64,000 nt of DNA from JAFDBW01 sp963723355 (GCA_963723355.1 CAVRQQ010000014.1:1-64000), one strand, 5' to 3'; shown: positions 30,201 to 39,889, counted from the stretch's first letter. Numbers and translations are program-made. Notes: generated by a model from the letters alone, not told the origin.

Positions 30201-30502
30201 GCTGGAGGACGAAGGTCGCATGCTGACCCGCGGCGATCTGCTCAGGCCGATCATCACGGCGCGGTCAAGCGGATCCGTCCCAAGGTCATGACCGTGGTGA
30301 TCATTATCGTCGGTCTGCTGCCGATTATGTGGAGCACCGGGGCCGGTGCCGATGTCATGAAGCGGATCGCCGCGCCGATGGTCGGCGGCGTGATCACCTC
30401 GGCTGGTCATCATGGTTGTCGTGTCCCGGTTATTTATTTACCTCTGGCGAGATCGGGCTCGATAAACCGATGGAACCGACGATTGAAGACGACAAGCATT
30501 AA
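27277..30502 (+). pseudogene. CusA/CzcA-type heavy-metal RND pump, heavily frameshifted
   Basis: The full length of a ~1040-residue HME-RND pump is present in pieces: MLEKIIEWS then VKNRFMVILVTVFVIVGGIY, DAIPDLSDVQVIVFTEYPGQ, RGYSFFGLSFVYIIFEDGTD, RNDVGGRLVEMAETEFMVRG-like block at 27915-27975, INANIMSLGGIAIAIGAMID with the membrane aspartate, and VGLIALAGLEAETGVVMLLY near the end. HME pumps export monovalent copper/silver or divalent zinc/cobalt from periplasm and cytoplasm. More than a dozen indels break the frame, and an in-frame TAG stands at 28165-28167. Examples: extra base near 27297, 27643, 27852 and 28205; missing base near 27733 and 28344. The amino-acid sequence between indels is highly conserved, so sequence error is a serious alternative to decay. 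Confidence 0.85.
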
Positions 30503-30504
30503 AG

Positions 30505-30635
30505 CAGGTTCCCATGCCATTCTGATAATGGCTGACAGCCTCAACCTCGGCGTTATTGCTGAAGGAGTCGAGAAACGTTCTCAACTCGATTCCTGCGAGG
30601 AAGGGTCGGCCCATGAGAGATTATACGCCTGTTAA
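30505..30635 (+). pseudogene. remnant of an EAL-domain (c-di-GMP phosphodiesterase) C-terminus
   Basis: Directly after the cusA stop, about 40 codons read AILIMADSLNLGVIAEGVEK followed by RSQLDSCEEGSAHERLYA. This matches the second-last block of EAL domains, where the consensus has a hydrophobic helix, LGL-VIAEGVE and a QL..L...GC..GY tail. The rest of the domain, including the EAL motif, is absent, so this is a fragment. It suggests an insertion/deletion event at the 3' edge of the efflux locus. Confidence 0.6.
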
Positions 30636-30682
30636 ATAACCAGTCGGCAATGCTGCCCAACAACAAACCAAGGAGATAAAAA

Positions 30683-31241
30683 ATGAAAAACCTAACCATA
30701 CATTTCTGGACGATGTTTCTGCTGAGCCTGCCACTGGCTTTGTCGGCAGGAGGAATAAGCACGGTGATAGACAAAACCGAAAGATGAGCAGGCTCCAGGA
30801 AGGATAAGCACGAAGGATGAAGATGGATGACGGCAAGAAAATGGCCCATGACATGCATAAAGGTCACGACATGGCGGCGAAGGGGATGATTTCGTCGAAG
30901 TCGGCAAGGACACCCAGGACGGTGTTGTCGCAACAGTCAAGGTGAAGACCTATGATGAGGAAACCAGGGCAACGATGGAAACAATGGGGATGGATGCGAC
31001 TCATCACGTCATGGTTTTCTTTGCCGACGAGAAAAGCGGTGATGCCATTGTCGCCGGTAAAGCTGCACTCAAAGTCAAAGGTTCCGGTGACGATTCGGCC
31101 AAGCCGGCTATGCTGATGTTGATGGGTAACGGCTTTGGCACGGACGTCAACCTTGAAGGCATGATGATCACCTTTGAGATCGGCACCAAGCTGGAAGACG
31201 GCAAGAAGCGCCAGTTTGAGGTTGGCTTCCATAACATGTAG
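30683..31241 (+). pseudogene. Met/His-rich small periplasmic protein, frame disrupted
   Basis: A good ribosome site (AAGGAG) precedes ATG 30683 and a signal peptide (FWTMFLLSLPLALSAGG). The frame breaks near 30785; pieces then give KMDDGKKMAHDMHKGHDMAA and the C-terminal part VATVKVKTYDEETRATMETM to the stop at 31241. The Met/His-rich segment is of the type that binds copper or silver in periplasmic chaperones such as CusF or CopK, but the fold is not recognisable as either. Position behind cusCBA supports a role in metal handling. At least two frame changes are needed. Confidence 0.6.
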
Positions 31242-31288
31242 GCGAAAATGTTTTTTTCTTATGGCTGGTGGAATGATTATAAAACCAT

Positions 31289-31318
31289 GGCAACAGTTGA
31301 GTAATCTGTTGCCCTGCT
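31289..31318 (+). terminator. hairpin closing the metal locus
   Basis: GGCAACAG (31289-31296) and CTGTTGCC (31306-31313) form a perfect 8-bp stem followed by CTGCTCTTTATTC, a modest T-rich tail. A near-identical hairpin recurs at 32250-32282, so the pair also bounds the repeat block between them. Confidence 0.55.
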
Positions 31319-31327
31319 CTTTATTCT

Positions 31328-31775
31328 AAACTTTAAAAGCAGGACCGGCAGTTTGCGTACTGCCGGACGCCATACTTTTGTCCATGCGGCGACAAAAGTA
31401 AGCAAAAATGCCTTGCTCCTTGCGGAGGGCATCTTCTTTGCCGGGGTTCTGAGATATCCAATCACGTTGGAGCATAATAAGCCGGCCCGTTGCTGGGGGG
31501 CCTTCCTAGCGGTGTGACTAACCGGGGAAAAGCCAAAACAACATCTACCGTCGCAGTCCTCCGCCACAGGAGAGGCTCTCAAGGGCCTCGGCTCCTGCGG
31601 GGGAAGCGTAGGCTCCTGATCGTTTAGAACGATCCGGATTGAGGTTGCCGCCATTCCGAGTCAGACATGCCCAGCGCAGCGCAGGCCCTTTTCTGCTTAC
31701 TCTTTTAGGCCAGTAAAAGAGTAAGGCGCCGTCGGGGGGCGCGACCCCCGGGTTCTGAGTTTGCTTTTAGACGTT
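31328..31775. repeat. structured non-coding element, copy 1
   Basis: First of two tandem ~450-bp units. Hairpins in order: CCGGCAGT/ACTGCCGG (31345-31352, 31359-31366); TACTTTTGTC/GACAAAAGTA (31373-31382, 31391-31400); ATGCC..CTCC/GGAG-GGCAT (31408-31432); GAGGCTCT/AGGGCCTC (31572-31579, 31582-31589); CTTACTCTTTT/AAAAGAGTAAG (31696-31706, 31715-31725); CGGGGG/CCCCCG (31733-31738, 31745-31750). The same hairpins occur in the same order in copy 2, several with different but still complementary bases. No reading frame is shared with copy 2. The direction of transcription, if any, is unknown. Confidence 0.8.
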
Positions 31776-32240
31776 TATAACTTTAACCAAAAAATCAAAA
31801 CCGGCAGTTCGCGCACTGCCAGGCGCCTTACTTTTGTCCATGTGGCGACAAAAGTAAGCAAAAACGCCTTTCTCCTTGCGGAGGGCATCTCCTTTGCCGG
31901 GGTTCCGTGACTTCAAGAAGCTCCTGTGAAGGGGATCCGGCCCTGTGTCAAAGGGCCTGACCTTTCCGTATGACCTACAATGTATAAAAGCCTCAAAACA
32001 TGGCCACCGTTGCAATTCGCTACAAAAGGAGAGACTCTCAAGAGTCTCGTCACCAGCGGGGGAAGTGTAGACATTTAGTCGGATAGTTTTCTCTAAGTTG
32101 AGGTTGCCGCCATTTCGCTCCAGACATGCCCAGCGCAGCGCAAAGCTTTCTTTTGCTTCGTTTTCTTTGTCGCTACAAAGAAAATGAAGTTGCTGTCGGG
32201 CAACCCCGACGACTTATGATTTTATCTTTAAATCCCAGAG
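31776..32240. repeat. structured non-coding element, copy 2
   Basis: Second tandem unit. Hairpins: GGCAGT/ACTGCC (31803-31808, 31815-31820); CTTACTTTTGTC/GACAAAAGTAAG (31827-31838, 31847-31858); CTCC/GGAG stem with TTGC loop (about 31875-31886); GAGACTCT/AGAGTCTC (32031-32038, 32041-32048); a 15-bp stem 32156-32170 with 32175-32189; GTCGGG/CCCGAC (32195-32200, 32205-32210). Highly conserved single-stranded-looking segments relative to copy 1 include GGGCATCT-CTTTGCCGGGG and GACATGCCCAGCGCAGCGCA. The middle (about 31905-31985) is diverged. Confidence 0.8.
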
Positions 32241-32249
32241 CACAACAAA

Positions 32250-32282
32250 ATAGGGCAACAGATCAATCATCTATTGCCCTAT
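32250..32282. terminator. hairpin at the right edge of the repeat block
   Basis: ATAGGGCAACAGAT (32250-32263) pairs with ATCTATTGCCCTAT (32269-32282) at 13 of 14 positions. Its core is the same as the hairpin at 31289-31313. There is no strong T-run on either side, so a terminator role is uncertain; it may be the boundary of the repeat block. Confidence 0.5.
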
Positions 32283-32377
32283 CCACAATGAAGTCTGGTT
32301 GAACTTTTTCAACATCCTGAAAGGACCGTTTATCGGCCTTTTTTTATGCCGAAAGATAAGGTAACCTGTCGAACATT

Positions 32378-32811
32378 ATGGCGGCCACCTGTGACAACAA
32401 ACCTCGCGAATCATTCAATTTCAATGGCCTTCTCCGCCTTGCCCTGCCAATCCTCTGGGCAGGGATCATCTGCTGGCTCTCGCTGACCTCGACCCCACCA
32501 ACTTGATCCCGGGTGTTCTCGGCTGGGACAAACTGCTGCATGCCGTGGCTTATGCACTGCTGTCAATCCTGGTCGCGCAATACCTGCATATCTATACACA
32601 CAGCTGGAAAACTGTTTTTTATGCTGGTTGTCTGGCAATCCTGTATGGCGGGCTGATGGAAGTGCTGCAATTGATGATGCAAACGGGCAGACTTGCTGAA
32701 TGGTGGGACCTTGTCGCAGATATTATCGGTGCCCTCGCAGGCTGTGTCATATTCCGTCAGGCCTCTGTGGTGATATCTCAATATTATGACCGGAATGAAA
32801 CAGATGGATAA
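32378..32811 (+). CDS. VanZ-like membrane protein (one frameshift)
   Basis: Joining two frames gives a ~144-residue protein: MAATCDNKPRESFNFNGLLR, a membrane helix (LALPILWAGIICWLSLTS) and, after one frame change near 32495-32505, NLIPGVLGWDKLLHAVAYAL with helices to GALAGCVIFRQA. The WxxKxxHxxxYxxL-like pattern and four helices fit VanZ-like proteins, a family of unknown function related to teicoplanin-resistance VanZ. The 3' end overlaps the possible start of the following nuclease gene by up to 26 bases, suggesting co-transcription. Confidence 0.7.
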
Positions 32812-35485
32812 AGCTCTCTTTCAGGCTGCAACAGCTGGCCACCTCATTCTGACGGTCAACGACCGACTGTCGAGATACCTGCACAGGCAGTATGATCTTG
32901 AGCAGCAGGCCCGGGGGCTCTCTGCATGGCTGCGACCTGAGATCCTGAGCTTTTCCGTCTGGCTGTCACATGTTCAGCAAACCCTGCCCGGAATCCCTTC
33001 GTTTTTGAATAAGGTTCAGCTACAGCGGGTCTGGGAGCTGATCGTTGAAGAGGATATCGAGCAGACCGGAAACCATCTACTGCAGGCACCACAAACGGCC
33101 CGACGTGCGCTGCAGGCCCATCAGCTTCTCGTTAGCCATGCGGCGGATTTCGATGCAAACCTGGCCGCTGATGATCATCGGGCCTTTCTTCGCTGGCGAT
33201 CAGCATGGGCGGAACGGGCCAGGGTGAATGCCTGGCACGACCCCATCGAGCTGCCGTGGCTGGTCGCCGACGCCATCGAGGGTGGGCAGGGCAGGCTGCC
33301 TGAAAAGGTCATCCTGGCGGGTTTCGATGAAATGGCTCCTGACCTGCAGCACCTGTGCAGCACCATGGAAAGACGTGGCACGACTCTGGAGGCATGGTCT
33401 CCGGAACCATGCGCCGCAACAGCACGACAGGTCATTGCCAACGATTCTTTCGAAGAGGTCAATCTTTGTGCACGCTGGATCAGAGGGCTCCTGTCCGGTC
33501 ACCCGACGGCGAATATCGGTGTGGTCGTGCCGCAGTTTGAGCTCTATCGTCCGTTGATCGAACAAATCTTCACTGCAGAGCTTGCGCCACAGGCACTGAT
33601 GGAGGGAGACGAGACGCAACCGGCCTTCAACCTGTCTCTCGGTCAGGGACTCGACAGGGAAGGGGTGATCCATGCCGCCCTGCGGCTTTTGCGAACCGGG
33701 ATGCAGGTCAGTCATGAAGATGTCAGCTGGCTTCTGAATACACCTTATCTCGGCGATGCGGTCACGGAAAGCGCCAGCCGGGCGCAGATCGATCGTGAAC
33801 TGCGCCGGCTCAGAAGGTTCGACTGGAGGTTGTCACGACTTGTCAGGGTGGTCGCCGGACTGGCTGACAAATTTTCGCTTCCTGTTCCGGACGCCCTGTC
33901 TTTGCTCGACACCCTTGTCGCTGATCAGAAGAAGTCCACAAGGCAGCTTCCTGGTGCCTGGGCTGAACACTTTACCAATCTGCTGCGCAAGCTCGGCTGG
34001 CCGGGAGAACGCACTCTCTCCAGTCGGGAATTCCAGGCTGTGGAACATTTCAGAAATTCCCTTTCGCAGCTGGCCAGCCTGGATGGGGTCTCGAAACCCC
34101 TTGGCCGAGCCGAAGCGACCAAGATCCTGCTTCGACTGGTCAATTCGACGGAATTTCAGCCAAAAGGGGCCGATACGACGGTCCAGGTGCTTGGCGAGCT
34201 GGAATCGGGCGGCATGACCTTTGACCACCTCTGGGTCCTCGGCATGAGCGACAAGGCAATGCCCAAACCACCCGTTCCGAATCCATTCATCCCGTTGCCC
34301 GTACAGCGCCGTTACGCGATGAAACGTTCCAGCGCTCAGCGGGAATTCCAGTTTGCGGAACAGGTCGCCAGTCGTCTGCTCTCTGCTTCTGCCGATATCG
34401 TGGTCAGCTGGCCATCGATGGAAGCCGGTACGGAACAGAGGCCAAGCCCGTTTATCGCTGGGATTCCCGAAGAACAGCCTTTTTTCGTTGAGACTTCTTC
34501 ACCTGACACGGGTGATCTGGAACGAGCGCCCCGAACTTGAAAGAATCACGGACAACCAGGGCCCGGCACTCTCTACACGCAAGCCATTCTCCGGCGGCAC
34601 AGGCATCATCAAGGACCAGGCTCTCTGTCCTTTCCGGGCGTTTGCCCATCACCGGCTCAGGGCGGAAGGACTCGATGTCCCGGACATCGGCATCGACAAC
34701 ATGTCGCGCGGCACCCTGGCGCATACGGTGCTCGAACTGTTCTGGAACGATGTCGGCACGCAGGCCGCCCTGCTGGCCCTGGACGAGACGGCCCTGAATG
34801 CAAAAATCCAGGTCGCCGTCGATGCGGCCCTGGAGCGCCTCGAAAAAGAGCGACGAAACGACCTGCCTGCCCGGCAGCGGGCTGATCGAAGCCCGTCGCC
34901 TGGTGGATGTCGCCCGCCAATGGCTCGACATCGAGGCAAGACGAGCGCGATGTCTTTCGGGTGACAGCGGCTGAAAAGAATCACCAGATCAAGGTCGGCA
35001 ACCTGACAATCCGTACCAGGATCGACCGCATCGATGAGCTCGAAGATGGCACGGCTGCGATCATTGATTACAAGACCGGTCGTCCCGATCCGGGCCAGTG
35101 GCTCGACGAGCGGGTTACGGAGCCGCAATTGCCGCTCTACTGCCTTGGACAGAATCGTGGCAGCGTTGGCGCGGTGATGTTCGCAGAAGTCCGCAGTAAA
35201 CCCGGAGAATGCGGGTTCCGTGGTCTGGCCCGCTCAACGGAATCCTGGCCGGGGGCAAAATCCCGCAAACTTGAGAAGCTGTTCAGCGAGAAGGGCTGGG
35301 AGAGTCTCGATGATGTCCTGTCGCACTGGGATAACGTGCTGCCTGCTCTGGGTGACGGTTTTTCCCGTGGTGACGCGGCTGTCGATCCGGTCGGCTTCGA
35401 GCTTGCCTGCCAGTATTGCGACCTGACCGGCCTGTGTCGCATTCTGGAGCAACAGAACGCCGACAGTGGAGGTGATGATGAATAA
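32804..35485 (+). CDS. AddB-like inactivated helicase/PD-(D/E)XK nuclease with Fe-S cysteines (at least three frameshifts)
   Basis: This ~890-residue protein resembles the AddB-like family of probable DNA repair proteins encoded beside RecB-like helicases. The N-terminal part is helicase-like (VNDRLSRYLHRQYD, VILAGFDEMAPDLQHL) without a Walker A site. The C-terminal part has a RecB-type nuclease core: RTRIDRID, then AAIIDYKTG at about 35055-35080. Four cysteines are placed as in the AddB iron-sulphur staple: one at 34626 (ALCPFRAF) and three at the end (CQYCDLTGLC, C-x2-C-x5-C). Frame changes lie near 34525 (extra C in CCCC), 34875 and 34940. The start may also be 32786. Together with the next gene it should process DNA double-strand ends. 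Confidence 0.82.
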
Positions 35486-38400
35486 GAATCATTTACCTGC
35501 CGACTGGCATGAACGACAGAAAGCGCTCGATATCACCAAATCCTGCATCGTCCAGGCGCCTGCGGGGTCCGGCAAGACCGAACTGCTGGTTCAGCGGATT
35601 CTCTCGCTGTTGGCGACAGCAGAGAGTCCGGAGGAGATCCTTTCGATTACCTTCACCCGCAAAGCCGCCGGCGAAATGAAGCTGCGGCTGCTCCAGGCGC
35701 TGGAATCGGCGCAACATGACCAACCACCTGCTGAGGCGCACGCTGCCGACACCTGGCAACGGGCCCGCGCCGTGCTCGCCCGCGACAAGGAACTGGGCTG
35801 GCAGCTTCTGCAGAACCCGTCGCGTCTGCAGCTGACGACGATCGACAGCTTCTGTGCCTTTCTGACCCGCAGGATGCCGTGGATGTCCCGTTTCGGTGAC
35901 CAGCCGAAGGTTACCGACGATCCGGCTGATCTTTATACAAAGGCGGCGGAGACGCTCCTTTCAAGGCTCGAGAATGGCTCTGTGGGGCAGGAATCGATCG
36001 AGAGGCTGCTGGTCCATCTGGATAATCGTCTCAAGCTGTTGCGCGACCTGGTTATCGCCATGCTCGGCCGGCGCGACCAGTGGCTGAGACATCTGGTCGA
36101 AAAACGCAGGCTTCAGCCTCGCCAACTGCTCGAATCCGGGTTGCAGCTTTACGTCTCGGCTTTTCTTCATCACCTCAATAGTGTCATAGCCCCCGACGTC
36201 TACCGGGAACTCAGGGCACTGGCCCTGTATGCCGCGGAAAAACTGGCAGATGAACAGCCCGGTCATGATCTTGTCGGCCTTTTGCAGGAAGCTGAAAATT
36301 CGGAATCTCTCAGCCAGTGGCAGACACTGTCTCAACTGGTCCTGACGGCAGGCGGAGAGGTCAGGAAGAGCCTCAACAAAAACAACGGATTCCCGGCCGA
36401 CAAGTCTGGCGAGGCAGTCGACATGAAGGCCCGGGCGATGGACCTTCTGCAGAGCTTTCGGGAAGATCCCGCTGCCGCCCGGGCGATACAGGACCTTCGT
36501 CGTTTGCCTGCCTCCTCGTATTCACAGGAGCAATGGCTGGTCCTGGAAGCGCTGATCGATCTGCTGCCGTTGGCGGTCGCGGAATTGCAGGAGGTTTTTC
36601 GTCAGCAGGGGCAGGTCGATTTTATTGAAATCGCCGATGCCGCGCACCAGGCCCTCGGTTCTGCCATGGCTCCGGAAGAACTGCTGCTGCAGCTGGACAG
36701 TCGAGCTTCGCCATGTCCTGGTCGATGAATTCCAGGATACCTCTTATGCACAGTACGATCTCCTGCGCTGCTTGACCGCAGGTTGGGAACCGGGCGACGG
36801 GCGCACGCTGTTCGTCGTCGGTGACCCGATGCAGTCGATTTACCGGTTTCGCGAGGCAGAGGTCGGCCTCTACCTGCGGGTCTGCCAACGAGGCCTGGAC
36901 AGTCTGCCGATGGAGCGGATCGTTCTGAATACAAATTTCCGCTCTGTCAAACCGATGGTCGAATGGGTCAATGAGAAATTCGGCGGGCTTTTCCCGGCTG
37001 AAGAAGACGAAGTCAGGGGCGCCGTGAGTTTCTCCATGGCCAGCGCATTTGACCGGTTCGAGGCGGAACCCCCGGTTTCGCTCCACTGTTTTGTCGGTCG
37101 ACAGGATGCTGCCGAAGCAGAGACCGTTGTTGACCTGATCAGGCAAGCCGGAGAACAGGACCCTGGCGGCAAGGTCGCCGTTCTGGTCCGTTCGCGGAAT
37201 CACCTGGTCGCGATTGTCGATGCCTTGAAAAAGGCGGGCATGCGCTACCAGGCCCAGGATGTCGACCCTTTGACGGTTCGTCCCGTGGTCCAGGATCTCC
37301 TCTCGCTGGTCCGCGCTCTGCAGCATCCGGCAGACAGGGTTGCCTGGCTCGCGGTCTTAAGGGCGCCCTGGTGCGGGTTGACCTTGAATGACCTGGCGGG
37401 CCTGTGTAGCGGAGACGCCAGAAGTACGGTCTGGCAATTGCTCAACCGGCCGGCCGATCAGATCGAGATGTTTGACCAGGTCAGCGAAGATGGCCGACAA
37501 CGTCTCGCCCGTATCATGCCGATCCTGGACAGGGCACTGAACAACCGCGGCAGGATCAGCCTGCGCCGCCTGGTTGAATCAACCTGGTTGGCTCTGGGCG
37601 GCCCGGCGTGTGTCGATGAAGCGGATTTGCTGGACGTGCGCCAGGTGCTGAACCTGCTGGAAGACTCCGGTGCGGACGTGGTTGTCGAAGAGCTTGAAAG
37701 GAAACTCAAACGGCTGTTTGCCGCTCCCGACCCGCAGGCCGGGCCGGATTTGCAACTCATGACGATCCACAAAGCCAAGGGCCTTGAATTCGACACCGTG
37801 ATCCTGCCCGGTCTCGGCCGCGGCATCCGCTCCCGTGAGCGCGACTTGCTCAGGTGGCTGGAACATCCGGACTATGAACTCCTGCTGGCGCCGATTCCGC
37901 CCTATACAAGTGAAGAGCAGGACCCGACCTACCAGGCCCTTGGTCATCTTCTGAAAGAAAAAGACGACCTTGAAACCCTGCGCCTGCTCTACGTTGCTGC
38001 AACCCGGGCGAAATCATGTCTACATTTTTTGGGACATGCAAAATTCAATTCGGCAGACGAACTTGTGCCTTTGTCCGGTTCACTCTTGTCCGTTGTCTGG
38101 CCCAGTCTTGGCGAAGATTTTATCGCCCACGCTGTAAGCGCTGAGGAAGAAACGCCGGTTGAGTTGATGCCTCTGCAGCTGAGGCGTCTGCCAGCACAAT
38201 GGCAGCCCCCGCAGCTCGCGCCATCGCTGGCGGCCAAGCAACCTCCGCCGCAGCGGGCATCGCTGGGGGCACATTACCAGGACGGTATGATCAAGTCCCG
38301 CCGCACGGAAGAGGGCAGGGTCATCGGTACGCTGGTCCACTTGTGGCTGGAGCGGATCGCCAATGATGGCCCGGATCAGTGGTCAGATGATGATATCAGG

Positions 38401-38838
38401 AAGTCGTCCGAACAGTTCAGGGTGCAGCTGGGTGCGCAAGGCGTTCCTCACGCCCGCCTCCAACACTGTGCCGCAACGGTAGAAACCTGCCTGATCAACA
38501 CCCTTGGCAGCGATCGTGGCCGCTGGTTGCTGGAAGACCATCCGGGTGCGCACAATGAGCTGGCGGTAAACGGTATGATCGATGGCAACCTGGTTCGGGC
38601 AACCATAGATCGCACTTTTGTCGACCAAGCCGGGTTGAGGTGGGTTGTCGATTACAAAACCAGCGGCCCGCCGTCCGATAGCCTGGGTGTGGATTCTTTT
38701 CTGCTTGAGGAGAAGGAGCGTTATCGGGACCAGCTGCGGGTTTACCTGGAGCTGACCCGGCAGCTGTATCCAGGGCAGTCAGCCCGTGCCGCGCTCTATT
38801 TCCCGCTCTTCGACGGGTGGGCCGTCGTCGAAGAGTAG
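35478..38838 (+). CDS. UvrD/RecB-like helicase-nuclease, AddA-like (one frameshift)
   Basis: About 1120 residues. Superfamily 1 helicase motifs are present: Q-motif/Walker A at the start (IVQAPAGSGKTELLVQRILS), motif Ia (ILSITFTRKAAGEMKLRL), Walker B (HVLVDEFQDTS), motif III (VVGDPMQSIYRFREAEV), motif IV (LNTNFRS) and motifs V-VI (MTIHKAKGLEFDTVILPGLG, RLLYVAATRA). A PD-(D/E)XK nuclease ends the protein (RATIDRTFVDQAGLRWVVDYKTS). The frame breaks at about 36705-36715, just before Walker B. GGAGG at 35468-35472 supports ATG 35478, overlapping the AddB-like gene by 8 bases. This is a two-subunit AddAB/RecB-type DNA end-resection enzyme. Confidence 0.88.
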
Positions 38839-39138
38839 AGGGTTCATTGATAGTTTTCCAGTATCAGCGACAGGCCACTAACACGATGCGTGGCAACGGT
38901 GGGAAACCATCTCGCAAGCTGCACCATAATTGATTAACGGAAAAGCCAAGGCCATTTAAGATCTCAGAGTATTCAATATCCCAAAGTACGCGCAAAGCCT
39001 CAACTGAGTTACATGGCCCCCTGCAGACAACAAAAAAGCCAACGGTCAAACTTCGGAGAAGTATCGCCCTTGGCCCTATTAATTCCCGGGAAGATCTGCC
39101 TGCACGCAGTCCCGTGTTTGTTGTAGCTTGGCAGGTTG
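38839..39138. other. intergenic region without a clear gene
   Basis: A 61-codon frame on the minus strand (38864-39049) is open but resembles no family I know. Two A-rich segments carry related words, AAAAGCCAAGGCC (38942 on) and AAAAGCCAACGGTC (39034 on), and CACCATAATTG occurs twice, at about 38924 and 39162. CGCAAAGCC at about 38991 recalls the core of c-di-GMP riboswitches, but the other required parts are missing. I assign nothing firmly here. Confidence 0.3.
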
Positions 39139-39327
39139 TTATGCGATACGCCTTTCAGCGCCACCATAATTGGCTATGCCAGAGTTGCGGATCGGGTCGC
39201 GGCCGACAACCGCCCATCCGGAAGCACGCTTGAAGCTTGTCACGGCCTGTTCTTTGATCAGGCTGTCAAGCAGTTCCGGTTTGACCATGTCGAATCTTCC
39301 ATCACTGTACATGACCCTGATCATCAT
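39139..39327 (-). CDS. small conserved protein with RVMYSDGR...GGAERR pattern
   Basis: This 62-residue protein reads MMIRVMYSDGRFDMVKPELL, then a middle FKRASGWAVVGRDPIR and ends NYGGAERR. To my knowledge proteins of this shape (start RVMYxDGR, a basic FxRSSGWVxxGxDPIR segment, and a YxGPERR tail) recur in Geobacter-type genomes without an assigned function. GAGGTG lies six bases before the start at 39327. The PilZ-like 'GGAERR' tail suggests a nucleotide-responsive or regulatory role, but this is a guess. Confidence 0.65.
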   Translation of the reverse strand: MMIRVMYSDGRFDMVKPELLDSLIKEQAVTSFKRASGWAVVGRDPIRNSGIANYGGAERRIA

Positions 39328-39410
39328 GATAAACACCTCGTCCTTAATGTTTTCCGTACCTTAACAGAAAACCGGCCGTGGTTCAAAGCGTAAATGTCGC
39401 TAACCTTGTT

Positions 39411-39854
39411 CTAGTTCAATGTAGGTCTGTCAATGGAGACAACTTCTATCTGCAAGGTCAGTGAACGACCGGCCAACGGGTGATTGGCATCAAGGGTGAT
39501 CGTTTGCTCGTCCCGGCTCATGATCTCCATCTGGAAAACTGTGCCGTCAGCGGCCGTTACTTCAAGTTTGTCACCGACGGCGAGCGTCAAGTCTTTTGGC
39601 AGGGCATTGATATCAACGACTTCAATCAGCTTTTTCTGGTGGACACCGTAACCCTGTTCAGGAGGAACCGTCACGGTTTTCTGGTCGCCGACTTCCATGC
39701 CTATAACCGCGAGCTCCAGCCCCGGAAGAACTTCGTTCTCGCCCAGGACAAAGCACAACGGATCGTTGTCATCCGAAGCATCAAATACGCTGCCGTCGTC
39801 GAGCAGGCCTTGAAATGTGATGGTAACGGTGTCACCTTCTTGCGCTTTGTTCAT
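39411..39854 (-). CDS. FKBP-type peptidyl-prolyl isomerase, SlyD/FkpB-like
   Basis: The 147-residue protein has the SlyD-type plan: FKBP halves (VTITFQGLLDDGSVFDASDD, FVLGENEVLPGLELAVIGME) flanking an inserted chaperone flap (VPPEQGYGVHQ), and the late FKBP block LDANHPLAGRSLTLQIEVVS. It should be a cytoplasmic prolyl isomerase and folding helper. It lacks a long His-rich metal-binding tail. GGAGAG precedes ATG 39854. It is transcribed divergently from prc. Confidence 0.92.
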   Translation of the reverse strand: MNKAQEGDTVTITFQGLLDDGSVFDASDDNDPLCFVLGENEVLPGLELAVIGMEVGDQKTVTVPPEQGYGVHQKKLIEVVDINALPKDLTLAVGDKLEVTAADGTVFQMEIMSRDEQTITLDANHPLAGRSLTLQIEVVSIDRPTLN

Positions 39855-39889
39855 CTCTCTCCATCCGGTTCAGTATGCTCTTTTGATAA

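Noticed and set aside
31277..32015. Minus-strand open frames of 125 and 82 codons within the repeat block
   Set aside because: They lie in the two repeat copies but use different frames relative to the shared sequence, have no ribosome sites and run across conserved hairpins; the conservation is of base pairing, not of codons.
38940..39075. Possible c-di-GMP (GEMM) riboswitch suggested by CGCAAAGCC
   Set aside because: The required GGCAAACC element, GAAA tetraloop and receptor pairing are missing on either strand and there is no gene in the right place downstream.
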